Shown piece after piece: positions 16,569 through 26,461 of a stretch of 64,000 nt of DNA. This stretch comes from Ketobacter alkanivorans (GTDB lineage Bacteria; Pseudomonadota; Gammaproteobacteria; Pseudomonadales; Ketobacteraceae), in NCBI RefSeq assembly GCF_002863865.1, contig NZ_CP022684.1, forward strand, positions 3,291,990 through 3,355,989, in the 5' to 3' direction. The notes below the pieces were generated by a model that made no database searches, was not told where the DNA came from, and saw only the letters and a program-made list of their open reading frames with translations. The translations under genes were made by a program, and so were the position numbers. The stretch's first letter is position 1. Every line of letters starts with the position of its first letter.

Positions 16569-19500
16569 ATGAGTAAAGTAGGGCAGCGCGAACGACTGAC
16601 TCAGCAACGCGTTGTGCAGTTCTTTCAATCTGAACTTGGCTACCGCTATCTGGGTAACTGGGAGGACAGAGCCCAGAACCAGAATGTGGAGCAGGATATT
16701 CTAACGGGCTGGTTAGCATCGCGAGGCTATAGCTCGGCCTTAATCAATCGCGCCCTGCGCCAGCTGGATACCGCTGCGGCATTGGGTGAAGGCAAGAAGC
16801 TCTATTACGCCAACAAGGATGTGTACAGCCTGTTGCGCTATGGCGTGAAAGATAAGGAAGGCGCTGGCCACCACAATGAAACCGTCTGGCTGATCGACTG
16901 GCAAAATCCTGAGGACAATGATTTCGCCATCGCCGAAGAGGTTTCCATCAAGGGCGAAAATAAAAAGCGCCCCGATATTGTTTTATACGTAAATGGTATT
17001 GCCCTGGGTGTAATTGAGCTTAAACGCTCATCGGTTTCCGTGTCTGAGGGTATTCGCCAGAATCTGGATAATCAGAAGAAAGACTTTATCCGAAATTTCT
17101 TTACCACTCAGCAATTGGTGATGGCAGGTAATGATTCCCAAGGCCTGCGCTACGGCACCATTGAAACCCCGGAAAAGTATTATCTGGAGTGGAAAGAAGA
17201 TGTTGCCAACCCGTATGAGCACAAGCTTGACTTTCACCTGAGCCGTATTTGCAACAAACTGCGTTTTCTACAAATTATTCACGATTTTATTGTGTTTGAC
17301 GCAGGCACGAAGAAAACCTGCCGCCACAATCAATATTTTGGTATCGAGGCTGCTAAGAACTACATCGCCAAACGCCAAGGGGGCATCATTTGGCATACCC
17401 AGGGCTCCGGCAAAAGCTTGACCATGGTGTGGCTAGCCAAATGGATACGGGAACACGTCTCTGATGGTCGGGTTCTGATCGTGACCGACCGCACCGAGCT
17501 GGATGAGCAGATTGAGAAAGTATTCACCGGGGTAGAGGAAGACATTTACCGTACCACAAGCGGTGCGGATTTGATTGCGACCCTGAATCAACCCAATCCC
17601 TGGCTGGTGTGCTCACTGGTGCACAAATTTGGCCGGCAATCCGATGCAGAGAGCGATGCGGCCACAGATGAGTTTATCGCTGAACTGAGAAAGTCACTGC
17701 CTTCCGATTTTAAGGCCAAGGGCGATCTGTTTGTGTTTGTGGATGAGTGCCATCGTACCCAGTCGGGCAAGCTGCACGAAGCCATGGAATCTATCCTGCC
17801 AGAGGCCATGTTTGTCGGCTTCACCGGCACGCCGCTGATGAAGAAGGATAAAAAGAAATCGGTGGAAGTGTTCGGCCCTTATATTCACACCTATAAGTTC
17901 GATGAAGCGGTGTCTGATGGCGTGGTGTTGGACTTGCGCTATGAGGCAAGGGATATTGACCAGCACATCACCTCTCAAAAGAAAGTGGATGAGTGGTTTG
18001 AGGCCAAAACCCGTGGCCTTTCTCGCATTGCCAAAACTCAGATCAAGCAGAAGTGGGGCACCCTGCAAAAGGTGCTTTCCAGCAAGTCGCGTCTGCAACA
18101 GATCGTGAACGATATCTTGCTGGATATGGAAACGAAACCGCGGTTGATGGATGGGCGCGGCAATGCGATGTTGGTGTGCGCAAGTGTGTATCAGGCCTGT
18201 AAAGCCTATGAGATGTTTAGCCAAACCGACTTGGCGGGCAAGGTGGCTATTGTCACCAGTTACCAGCCCACAGCGGCCAGTATCAAAGGCGAGGAAACCG
18301 GCGAAGGTTTGACCGAGAAGCTGTTCAAATACGACATTTACCGCAAAATGTTAGCAGACTATTTTGAACAGCCCGAAGACAAAGCCGCAAACCGGGTGGA
18401 GGAGTTCGAAAAAGAGGTTAAAAAGCGCTTTATTGATGAGCCGGGCCAGATGCGCTTGTTGATCGTGGTAGATAAGCTGCTGACCGGCTTTGATGCGCCT
18501 TCGGCAACCTATTTATATATTGATAAGCAGATGGCCGATCACAACTTGTTTCAGGCGATTTGCCGGGTAAACCGGCTGGATGGCGATGACAAGGAATACG
18601 GGTACATTGTTGATTATAAGGATCTCTTCAAGTCATTGGATAAGGCGATATCTGACTACACTCAAGGTGCGTTTGAGGGGTATGACCAAGAAGACGTTGC
18701 CGGGTTGCTAAAAGATCGTCTGGAGCAGGCAAAGCTCGATTTGGATAACGCGCTGGAGATGGTGCGCGCTTTGTGCGAGCCGGTGAAGGCCCCGCGAGAT
18801 CAGAAAGATTACTTTCATTATTTTTGTTGTGATCCTGGTGCCGACCCGGATGTACTGATAGAAAGAGAGGCGCTACGCGTCACTCTGTATCAGTTGGTGG
18901 CCAAGTTGCTGCGGGCATTTGCCAATATTGCCAATGAGATGCCCGATGCAGGCTATACCGCACAGCAGATCGAAGCGATTCGCGAAGAGATCGCACACTA
19001 TGAAAAGATGCGGGATGAGATCAAGCTGCATAGTGGCGATTTAGTGGAGATGAAGCGCTTTGAGCCGGCCATGCGTCATTTGCTGGATATGTATATCCGC
19101 GCCGATGACAGTGAGACCTTGATGGATTTCGAAGAATTGGGCCTGATAGAGTTGATCGTGGAAAAAGGCGCGGATGCGGCAGGTGTACTGCCTGACAGTA
19201 TCCGCCGCAACCCTGAGGCGATGGCAGAGACCATCGAAAACAACGTACGCAAAACCATTGTCGACGAAAACCCGGTTAACCCGAAATACTACGAGCAAAT
19301 GTCGGTGCTATTGGATGAGCTGATAGAGCTGCGCCGACAGAAAGCCATTGAGTACCAGGAATATCTTGAACGCATTCGCGAGTTATCGCGCAAGGTTATT
19401 CGCCCCCAACAAGCTGACTCTAATTATCCTTACTCAATGGACACGCTGTCAAAGCGGGCGTTTTACGACAATTTTGGTCAGGATGAAGTGCTGGCAACCA

Positions 19501-19661
19501 AGATCGATGACGCCATTCGTTACACTAAAAAGGCCATGTGGAAAGGCGACCGCTTTAAGGAGCGGGAGATCGCCAATGCGGTGCGAGAAGAAACCGCAGG
19601 CTACGATGTGGATATTCAAAGTGTTATGGAGTTAGCGAAAGCACAACGGGATTACGATTAA
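16569..19661 (+). CDS. hsdR: Type I restriction endonuclease subunit HsdR
   Basis: A 1030-residue motor/nuclease subunit that translocates and cuts unmodified DNA. The N-terminal nuclease core RPDIVLYVNGIALGVIELKR (residues about 134-153) holds the Asp and Glu-x-Lys. The SF2 motor has Walker A QGSGKSLTM near residue 277 and DECHR (motif II) near 392, then FTGTPL and a downstream VDKLLTGFDAP block. A C-terminal helical region that docks on HsdM follows. Length is normal for the family. It is separated from fic by about 380 bp with its own palindromes, and its TAA overlaps the next ATG as TAATG. Confidence 0.95.
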   Translation: MSKVGQRERLTQQRVVQFFQSELGYRYLGNWEDRAQNQNVEQDILTGWLASRGYSSALINRALRQLDTAAALGEGKKLYYANKDVYSLLRYGVKDKEGAGHHNETVWLIDWQNPEDNDFAIAEEVSIKGENKKRPDIVLYVNGIALGVIELKRSSVSVSEGIRQNLDNQKKDFIRNFFTTQQLVMAGNDSQGLRYGTIETPEKYYLEWKEDVANPYEHKLDFHLSRICNKLRFLQIIHDFIVFDAGTKKTCRHNQYFGIEAAKNYIAKRQGGIIWHTQGSGKSLTMVWLAKWIREHVSDGRVLIVTDRTELDEQIEKVFTGVEEDIYRTTSGADLIATLNQPNPWLVCSLVHKFGRQSDAESDAATDEFIAELRKSLPSDFKAKGDLFVFVDECHRTQSGKLHEAMESILPEAMFVGFTGTPLMKKDKKKSVEVFGPYIHTYKFDEAVSDGVVLDLRYEARDIDQHITSQKKVDEWFEAKTRGLSRIAKTQIKQKWGTLQKVLSSKSRLQQIVNDILLDMETKPRLMDGRGNAMLVCASVYQACKAYEMFSQTDLAGKVAIVTSYQPTAASIKGEETGEGLTEKLFKYDIYRKMLADYFEQPEDKAANRVEEFEKEVKKRFIDEPGQMRLLIVVDKLLTGFDAPSATYLYIDKQMADHNLFQAICRVNRLDGDDKEYGYIVDYKDLFKSLDKAISDYTQGAFEGYDQEDVAGLLKDRLEQAKLDLDNALEMVRALCEPVKAPRDQKDYFHYFCCDPGADPDVLIEREALRVTLYQLVAKLLRAFANIANEMPDAGYTAQQIEAIREEIAHYEKMRDEIKLHSGDLVEMKRFEPAMRHLLDMYIRADDSETLMDFEELGLIELIVEKGADAAGVLPDSIRRNPEAMAETIENNVRKTIVDENPVNPKYYEQMSVLLDELIELRRQKAIEYQEYLERIRELSRKVIRPQQADSNYPYSMDTLSKRAFYDNFGQDEVLATKIDDAIRYTKKAMWKGDRFKEREIANAVREETAGYDVDIQSVMELAKAQRDYD

Positions 19662-20374
19662 TGTCGCTGATCCAGATCGGACCTATTGAAGTGCAGCTTA
19701 ATCGCAAGGCGATCAAAAATCTGCATATCAGTGTATTACCACCGGATGGGCGGGTGCGAGTATCTGCACCCAAAACCATGAGTGATAACGCCATTCGCAT
19801 GGCAGTGATCAGCCGTATTCCCTGGATCAGGAAGCAGCAAAGTGATTTCGCCAAGCAACCCCGCCAGTCTGACCGTGAAATGGTTAGTGGTGAATGCCAT
19901 TATTTGTGGGGTAAGCGCTATCGGTTGGATCTTATAGAGCGTAAAGGTCGCCATGAGATTAAGGTTGGGCGTGGGCGATTGCATCTGCATGTAAGTGAAG
20001 GGACTACATTCGAAAGAAAAGTGCTGCAATTGGACTCGTTTTACCGTGGTTTGCTTAAGGAGCGGATTAGCGAGTTGTTGCCCTCATGGGAAACGAAGGT
20101 TGGCGTTTCAGCCGCCGATTGGGGTGTAAAAAAGATGAAAACCAAGTGGGGTAGTTGCAACACCAATGCAAAGCGCATATGGCTAAATCTTGAACTGGCC
20201 AAAAAGCCACCTGAGTGCTTGGAATACATCTTGGTGCACGAGCTTGTGCATCTGCATGAACGCAAGCATAACGCAAGGTTTAAGCACTATATGGATACTT
20301 TTCTTCCAGACTGGCGAGAGCGTAGAGATTTGCTTAACAAGATGCCACTAGCAAACACTCGTTGGGTTTATTAA
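19661..20374 (+). CDS. YgjP-like zinc metallopeptidase domain protein (DUF45)
   Basis: A 237-residue protein with HELVHLHERKHNARF, giving His193, Glu194 and His197 of an HExxH zinc site. A KTKWGSC block just before it is the hallmark of the YgjP/DUF45 group. It is translationally coupled to hsdR (TAATG). Such genes are often found right after hsdR in type I systems, but their substrate is not known. No signal peptide is seen, so it should be cytosolic. Confidence 0.9.
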   Translation: MSLIQIGPIEVQLNRKAIKNLHISVLPPDGRVRVSAPKTMSDNAIRMAVISRIPWIRKQQSDFAKQPRQSDREMVSGECHYLWGKRYRLDLIERKGRHEIKVGRGRLHLHVSEGTTFERKVLQLDSFYRGLLKERISELLPSWETKVGVSAADWGVKKMKTKWGSCNTNAKRIWLNLELAKKPPECLEYILVHELVHLHERKHNARFKHYMDTFLPDWRERRDLLNKMPLANTRWVY

Positions 20375-20417
20375 TTTAGACGGTGTTAAAGCTTAGTAGA
20401 CTTCGGAGCTGGAATCA

Positions 20418-21020
20418 GTGGAAGATCCTAGGAAGATGCTATTGTCTCGCCCCAAACTCAATCCGGATGAGAGTTTGGTAGGCTATTTTCATCGAGTAGC
20501 TCATTTGAATGGATTTCAGAAAGTTAATGCTTTTCTATGTCATCTCTTGGGGAGGAAAACAGATATTAAGTCTCTCCAAACTCTCAAAATTACTAGGGAA
20601 GTTACGAAGGCTCTCTTGTTGGTAACAGGGAATCGTCGCAGTTGGCCTTTAGACTTCGAGGGCTCACACAGGTTAATCAGATCTGATGGCTTAAGTTTAA
20701 AGATATGTGTAGAGTGCTTCTCTTCGAGACCACACATTAAATGGGAGTGGCTCGCAAAGAATAATAGTGTATGTCATGAGCATAAACGTTGTTTGGAGTA
20801 CGTGCCTAATATTGATTTGAATTCTGAACACTACCCAAAACAGGCGTGCTTCATTATCTTTTGGACAGCAATCGCTTCCGTTGTGATATCGAGGATAGCA
20901 TTATGGAGCTTTGCGTTCGCAATACTACGACTGTGTTTTGCAACCCTTGTAGTTTACTTCATAAAGTCAGGCCACAGCTCTTATATCGTTGACCGCAAAG
21001 GCGGTTATACTCCTGATTGA
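20418..21020 (+). pseudogene. tniQ: Truncated tniQ joined to unrelated sequence
   Basis: The first ~135 codons are TniQ: the start MLLSRPKLNPDESLVGYFHRV, then a zinc knuckle Cys97, Cys100, Cys119, His122 with the same spacing as the intact copy at 7375-8847. Homology stops at about 20818. The rest of the frame to 21020 is a hydrophobic stretch with no TniQ features. The break falls on GAATTCTGAACACTACC (20819-20835), which is identical to the outer end plus flank of the IS256-family element at 10401-10417. GTG 20418 has GGAG 9 bases upstream; ATG 20436 is an alternative. TniQ proteins are normally 300-600 residues, so this one cannot be complete. Confidence 0.75.
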
Positions 21021-21116
21021 TTGGCAGGCCGATTCATTGATATATTTAGCTCATGAGTCCGCAGGCTCCCGCACTCACTCAATAAGCTCACCCTAAATCC
21101 ATAACGGCCGGATAGT

Positions 21117-21668
21117 ATGACAGACCACGACCACATAGCGCAGCTGTTATCCCGCTGCGGGTTGCGAGACCAGCAAGCATTTCTGGCATTATACGATGCG
21201 ACTTCTGCGAAACTGTACGGCTTGATACTGCGTATAGTTAAAAGAGATACATGGGCACAAGACGTGCTGCAGGAGGCCTATATGAAAATATGGACGGCGT
21301 CCGGATCGTATGAGGCCGCTAAAGCTAATCCTATGACCTGGATGACCCACGTTGCGCGCAATCGTGCATTAGACTGGTTGCGCAGTCGCGAGGTCAGTCA
21401 GAGCAGCCGCAATGTCGACATCGATGAGCAATTGGAGTTGAGTGCGCACACTGACCCTTTGAGGGATGCGACCACCCACTGTGAGCTGGTTCGTCTGAAT
21501 GATTGCATGCAGTTGCTCAATGAACAGCATCGTCAAAGCATTCGCCTGATGTATCTTGATGGCCTAACCTATGAGGAAGTCGCAAATCGTCTGAGCAAGC
21601 CCACTGGCTCTGTAAAATCGTGGGTTCGAAGGGGTTTGCAGCGAGTGCGGGAGTGCCTGGGCTTATGA
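21117..21668 (+). CDS. ECF-type RNA polymerase sigma factor
   Basis: A 183-residue sigma-70 family factor with region 2 (DVLQEAYMKIWTASGSY, then MTWMTHVARNRALDWLR, about residues 45-105) and region 4 (YLDGLTYEEVANRLSKPTGSVKSWVRRGLQRV, about 140-178). It directs transcription of a small regulon under control of the downstream anti-sigma factor. Its TGA overlaps the anti-sigma ATG (ATGA), so the two are made in step. It is the first gene after the accessory island and looks chromosomal. Confidence 0.95.
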   Translation: MTDHDHIAQLLSRCGLRDQQAFLALYDATSAKLYGLILRIVKRDTWAQDVLQEAYMKIWTASGSYEAAKANPMTWMTHVARNRALDWLRSREVSQSSRNVDIDEQLELSAHTDPLRDATTHCELVRLNDCMQLLNEQHRQSIRLMYLDGLTYEEVANRLSKPTGSVKSWVRRGLQRVRECLGL

Positions 21669-22375
21669 AATACACGGATCCAACCTTACGACAAGCACTT
21701 GCTCAAGAGTATGTTCTGGGCGGCTTGGTTGGTGGTGCTCGTCGCCGTTTTGAGGCGCTGATGGCCCGTGATTCGAGTTTGTTCACGTTGGTCATGGATT
21801 GTGAGCAAGTGTTGCACCCCATTGCTGACAGTGTTGCTCCGGTAATGCCACCAACCCATATCCGGCGTAATTTAGCGCATGCCATCACCACGCCTTCTAG
21901 TAAGGCCCAATCCGTACGAAACCGCTTTTGGGATCGTCTCTGGCGTATGCTGGCGGTGGGTAATGGCCTGGCTGCTGCAACATTCGGGCTGTTTCTGTTT
22001 TTCAGCGCACCTGCGGTGATGAATCCTGCGTATCTGGGTGTGCTCTTTGATGATCAGGATAGGGCTGCGGTAGTGGTTGGGGCGGATAAAGCGCCTTGGC
22101 GCATCACGATTAAAACGTTGATTACGCACGATGATCCTGCCACCCGATTACAGTTGTGGGCGGTGGATCGTGATAGTGGCCTTTACACGCCGATCGACAC
22201 CTTAGGCGCCACAACCTCAATCGAACATACAATCACTGAAGAGCTGTGGCAGCGTATTAAGAATGCGCGTCGCTTGGTGGTTAGCGCTGAGCCGGTTGAT
22301 CGACCGTTGCAAGAAAAACCATCGGGGGCAATTCTGTATTCGGGTATTTGTGTCCAAACCGAGGGTGTGTTGTAA
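21665..22375 (+). CDS. Anti-sigma factor, RskA-like
   Basis: A 236-residue protein starting at the ATGA overlap with the sigma gene. The N-terminal 90 residues are helical (LRQALAQEYVLGGLVGGARRRFEALM), the pattern of a sigma-binding zinc-less anti-sigma domain. One membrane segment near residues 95-115 (GNGLAAATFGLFLFFS) is followed by an RskA-type C-terminal domain with WRITIK and LQLWAVD strands. It would hold the sigma factor at the inner membrane until a signal releases it. The signal is not known. Confidence 0.85.
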   Translation: MKYTDPTLRQALAQEYVLGGLVGGARRRFEALMARDSSLFTLVMDCEQVLHPIADSVAPVMPPTHIRRNLAHAITTPSSKAQSVRNRFWDRLWRMLAVGNGLAAATFGLFLFFSAPAVMNPAYLGVLFDDQDRAAVVVGADKAPWRITIKTLITHDDPATRLQLWAVDRDSGLYTPIDTLGATTSIEHTITEELWQRIKNARRLVVSAEPVDRPLQEKPSGAILYSGICVQTEGVL

Positions 22376-22506
22376 GGTGCAGTGGTGATAGCCCGCAGAG
22401 GATGCTCAAAGCATATACTTGCATGTTCCTTGAATGAAAATTAAGCTGAGGAGGATTGTACCGGTTTAATGACAACGGAATTGTGTGCGGCTGAGGCCAA
22501 AGGAAT

Positions 22507-24510
22507 ATGGCGGATCGAATCGCAAGGGTGGGTTGGCAGGTTACAGGATTGGGGTTCACAAGAGGGGCCCTGATATGGTTAGTTTCCTGTTGGTGTCGAG
22601 CAGAACCCACTGATTTTTTTGATTTATCTCTGCAAGAGCTGGCTGAGGTCAAAGTTACCGTGGCCAGCAAACAACAAGAGCGCATTGCTGATGCTCCCGG
22701 CAGTATTACCTCCTATTCTCAGCGCGATATTCAGGAGCTGGGTTACTATAACCTGGCTGATTTAGCGAACATCACTCCAGGCTATTCCTCCTATACCAGT
22801 ATTGGTGAAAATACCTTGGAAACCCGAGGGCAAAAAGCTTCGGGTTTTGACAATAATCGCCATCTGTTGCTGCTGGATGGTATCCCCATCAATCATATAC
22901 GTGCCTACTCCGTACAGTCTGATAATCACCTCCCACTTTACTTTGCCAAGCAAGTGGATTTTTTGCGTGGCCCTGCTTCGGCGCTATATGGCGTCAGCGC
23001 GTTTTATGGGGTGATTGATATTGAACCGTTGGAACAGCAAACACAGGGGAGTCATTTTTCAGCTCGAGCCTCCGCTGGATCACAGGATGGCGAAAAGCGT
23101 TTGGTGAGTAATTATCTGTTCCGAAATACGGTGGGCAGCGGTGGTGTGCGATTTGGTTATTATGATAAATCGGCATCCGAAGATGTGGTGGCAGGCGATG
23201 CCGGTCATCTCAATTACGATGATCAGCAGAGCGTATTTCTTTATGGCAGTTGGCAGTGGGATCAGGGGCCGTTAGAAGGCGTACGGTTAGGCACTTTGTA
23301 TCTCAAAAAAGAAGGTGGGCTTGGTGATTTCTGGGCAGATTACTCCAGTGAAGATAATGAAATCAGCTGGGAGACGTTGGTAACCTATGTGAAGTATCAA
23401 ACGGCCTTAACGAAAGCGTTGCAGTTCAACAGCCATCTAAAGTACGCCTACGCCACGGAGGCCTCTACGTTTTACGATGCTACCGAAACGGTGCGCTCCC
23501 AATACGATTATCCTTTTCATTCCTATGAAGGCCAAGCTGAACTGGACTGGCGATTGGGCAGTGATAGCAATCTGATCGCCGGTGTGAATTACGATACGCG
23601 ATATGGTGAGTCTGAATGGGTGGAGGCAAGTGGCGTGTCGAGGCTTACTCCAAGAACGCCGGATGTGGATACCTTATCGTTATACACTCAGTTCAAAACA
23701 ACCTTGCCACTGCTTGAAGGTACGCTGATTACGTTAGGTGCACGGGAAGATAAAGGTGAGGCCGGTAGTGATACCTATTCGAAGCTTTCGCCGCGGTTGG
23801 CGGTAGTGCAGCGCTTTACTAATCATTTCAATTTGAAATTGATGTATGGCGAAGCACTGCGCGGGCCCTCGGTGAAGGAGCTGGGTGTGAATGACGAAGT
23901 CAGAGCCGAGAATCCAGCGATCGATATTGCGGATTTGCAGCCAGAGCAGGTGAAAACATTTGAAGTGGCGCCGGTGTTTCAAAGTAACAAGTGGCTGCTG
24001 AGCCTGACCTATTTTGAAACACACACGGAAGAGTATCTAGGGCGAAACTGGGCGAGTTTGGGCGAGTATGTTAACAGTGCTGATGATGTGGACGTTCGTG
24101 GTTGGGAGCTGGAAGCACAGTATCATTTGAACAGTAATACCAAGTGGTTTTTTAACAGCTCTCGTGCTGAAAGTAAAACCAGCGCGACTCACAATTTGTC
24201 TGATGTCCCGGATGCCAAAGCCAACCTGGGTTTGATGTGGGGAGGTGTGAGTGGGTTACCGTTATCTGGATCGGTTGTGGGGCGTTGGGTAAATGAATAC
24301 TCCACACCATCAGGAGACGGAGTGGGTGGTTTCACGGTGCTGGACTTAAACCTCAACTATATGATTGCTCCGAGCACCAGCGTTGGGTTGCAGTTAAGGA
24401 ATCTATTCGGCAAGGAATACTATTTGCCTCTGGCAGGAACTGAACACCTGCCCATGCCGGGTGCCTCGTTCCTGGCTTCTATTGAGTATCATCCGGGGCG
24501 GGTTGATTAG
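22507..24510 (+). CDS. TonB-dependent outer-membrane receptor
   Basis: A 667-residue receptor with a signal peptide (to about residue 32, GALIWLVSCWCRA). The plug domain follows (DAPGSITSYSQRDIQELGYYNLADLANITPG, then LLLLDGIPIN and FLRGPASALYGVSAF). The rest is a 22-strand-type barrel that ends in LASIEYHPGRVD. There is no extra N-terminal signalling domain, so it does not talk to the upstream sigma/anti-sigma pair in the FecA manner, though it may be a target of that sigma. It has AAGGAAT 1-7 bases before ATG 22507. The substrate is not evident; siderophore or vitamin are possible. It converges on the ABC gene with a 6-bp gap. Confidence 0.9.
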   Translation: MADRIARVGWQVTGLGFTRGALIWLVSCWCRAEPTDFFDLSLQELAEVKVTVASKQQERIADAPGSITSYSQRDIQELGYYNLADLANITPGYSSYTSIGENTLETRGQKASGFDNNRHLLLLDGIPINHIRAYSVQSDNHLPLYFAKQVDFLRGPASALYGVSAFYGVIDIEPLEQQTQGSHFSARASAGSQDGEKRLVSNYLFRNTVGSGGVRFGYYDKSASEDVVAGDAGHLNYDDQQSVFLYGSWQWDQGPLEGVRLGTLYLKKEGGLGDFWADYSSEDNEISWETLVTYVKYQTALTKALQFNSHLKYAYATEASTFYDATETVRSQYDYPFHSYEGQAELDWRLGSDSNLIAGVNYDTRYGESEWVEASGVSRLTPRTPDVDTLSLYTQFKTTLPLLEGTLITLGAREDKGEAGSDTYSKLSPRLAVVQRFTNHFNLKLMYGEALRGPSVKELGVNDEVRAENPAIDIADLQPEQVKTFEVAPVFQSNKWLLSLTYFETHTEEYLGRNWASLGEYVNSADDVDVRGWELEAQYHLNSNTKWFFNSSRAESKTSATHNLSDVPDAKANLGLMWGGVSGLPLSGSVVGRWVNEYSTPSGDGVGGFTVLDLNLNYMIAPSTSVGLQLRNLFGKEYYLPLAGTEHLPMPGASFLASIEYHPGRVD

Positions 24511-24516
24511 GGCAGG

Positions 24517-26268
24517 TTACGCCTGTGTTTTGAATTGCAGTTCTGCCAGGCGTTTATACAGTTCATTTTTTTCTACCAGCTCTTCGTGTTTGCCCAATGC
24601 TTCCAGTTTGCCATGATTTAATACGGCGATTCGGTCAGCGTTTTTTACCGTGGCCAGTCGGTGGGCTATTACCAGGGTGGTGCGGCCAATCATCAGCTTG
24701 TCCACGGCCTGCTGTACCAGATGTTCGCTTTGTGCGTCCAGGGCGCTGGTGGCTTCATCCAGCAATAAGATGGGGGCATCTGCGAGAATGGCGCGAGCGA
24801 TGGCAATGCGTTGTTTCTGCCCACCGGACAGCCCTATGCCTCCATCGCCCAAGCGGGTGTCATAGCCCTGCGGTAATTGCTCGATAAATTCATGGGCGTG
24901 TGCAGCCTTTGCCGCAGCGATGATTTCCTCACTGGTGGCATCGGGCTTGGCGTAGTGGATGTTTTCGGCAATGGAGCCATAAAACAGCGTGGGTGTTTGT
25001 GATACCAACGCGAAGCAGTTGCGTAGCACTGCCAGATCTAAGGCTTTGATATCAATACCATCCAGTTTTATGGAGCCCGCGTTGCCGTCTGCAAAGCGCA
25101 GCAACAAATCTAACAGAGTGGATTTGCCTGCCCCCGATGGGCCTACCAGTGCCAATGTTTCACCTGCGGCGATGTTTAAGGATAAGTGATCGATGGCGGG
25201 GTCGTTCGGCCGTGAGGGGTAGGTGAAGGTAAGATCCTCTATCTCGATATATCCCTGAATAGGCGTAGGCAGAGGCGTCGGGTGGGCCGGGTTTGTTATA
25301 TCTGAGGTGGACTGCAGCAGTTCCACAATCCGCTGTGCAGCACCTGCGGCCCTTTGCAGTTCACCAATCACTTCGGATATGGAGGCAACCGCTGAGCCCA
25401 CGATTACGCTGTAGAATACAAAGGCTGCCAGTTCACCGCCGGTTATGCGGCCTTCGATAACATCTATGCCGCCCACCCACAGCATCATACCGACCGCCCC
25501 CAACACCAGAACAATCACCAGAGTAATCATCAGGCCCCGCTGAATGTTGCGTTGTCTGGCAATGTCAAAGGCGCTATTAACAAATGACAGGAAGCGAGTT
25601 TGATCCAGCCCTTGATGGTTGTACGCTTGTACTATCTTGATATTGCTGAGGATTTCTCCTACATAGGCGCCTACATCGGCGATGCTGTCCTGGCTTTTGC
25701 GAGACAGCCCTCGCACTTTTCCGCCATAAATCAGAATGGGGGCGATCACCAGCGGCACGGCGATAGCCACGATTCCGGTGAGTTTTGGGTTAGTGATGAA
25801 CAGCCAGATAATGCCTCCTACCATCATAATGAGATTGCGCAGAGCCATAGACAGAGATGAGCCCACCACCGATTGCAACAAGGTGGTGTCGGTGGTCAGG
25901 CGGGACTGAATTTCCAAAGAGCGGTTTTGCTCAAAAAAAGCGGGATGCAGGTGAATGAGGTGATTGAATACCCGCTCCCGAATATCTGCCACGACCCGCT
26001 CCCCCAGCCAGGATACCCAGTAATAACGGGTGAAGGTGCCCAGTGCCAAGGCTACGACCATCACCAGAAACAGCAGTACGTAGTGTTCCAGTTGATCTGG
26101 CGATGCCGTGGCGATTCCTTGATCGATCAGTAGCCGAACGCCCTGACCGATAGACAGAGTTATGGTGGCTGTAAACAGCAGTGCAGCAATGGCATAGGCG
26201 ATCTGCCATTTGTACGGCAGCATAAACTCTGCGGCCAGTTTGGAGGCATTCCAGCGGGGTGTGTCCAA
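24517..26268 (-). CDS. ABC-type exporter, fused membrane and ATPase domains
   Basis: A 583-residue half-transporter of the MsbA/LmrA class. Six membrane segments occupy about residues 20-305. The ATPase domain has Walker A GPSGAGKS near residue 375, signature LSGGQKQR near 478, Walker B ILLLDEATSALD near 498, then the IAHRLATV switch histidine. It should work as a homodimer in the inner membrane and export lipid, peptide or drug; the substrate cannot be told. It is divergent from the VOC gene and stands alone as a transcription unit. Confidence 0.93.
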   Translation of the reverse strand: MDTPRWNASKLAAEFMLPYKWQIAYAIAALLFTATITLSIGQGVRLLIDQGIATASPDQLEHYVLLFLVMVVALALGTFTRYYWVSWLGERVVADIRERVFNHLIHLHPAFFEQNRSLEIQSRLTTDTTLLQSVVGSSLSMALRNLIMMVGGIIWLFITNPKLTGIVAIAVPLVIAPILIYGGKVRGLSRKSQDSIADVGAYVGEILSNIKIVQAYNHQGLDQTRFLSFVNSAFDIARQRNIQRGLMITLVIVLVLGAVGMMLWVGGIDVIEGRITGGELAAFVFYSVIVGSAVASISEVIGELQRAAGAAQRIVELLQSTSDITNPAHPTPLPTPIQGYIEIEDLTFTYPSRPNDPAIDHLSLNIAAGETLALVGPSGAGKSTLLDLLLRFADGNAGSIKLDGIDIKALDLAVLRNCFALVSQTPTLFYGSIAENIHYAKPDATSEEIIAAAKAAHAHEFIEQLPQGYDTRLGDGGIGLSGGQKQRIAIARAILADAPILLLDEATSALDAQSEHLVQQAVDKLMIGRTTLVIAHRLATVKNADRIAVLNHGKLEALGKHEELVEKNELYKRLAELQFKTQA

Positions 26269-26461
26269 TGGGGATTCCTTAGCGTCTGATTTTTACTGCA
26301 AGCTGGCCATTGTAGGGCGAATCGCTGCTGCTAGGCCAGTTGCGGCTGTGGTTCAGTGTGGAGTTTTCAGTATCTGTGTCCAACCGGTCATGTTCAGCGC
26401 ACTCTTCAGCCTTTATAATGGAGGCTTTAACTCTTCGACTCATTATTAACAGGAATAGATT

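Noticed and set aside
20836..21020. Hydrophobic tail of the truncated tniQ read as a real membrane protein
   Set aside because: It has no start of its own and no recognisable family; it is more simply non-coding or foreign sequence read in frame after the break.
22507..24510. A FecA-type transducer receptor coupled to the sigma factor
   Set aside because: No N-terminal signalling domain is present before the plug.
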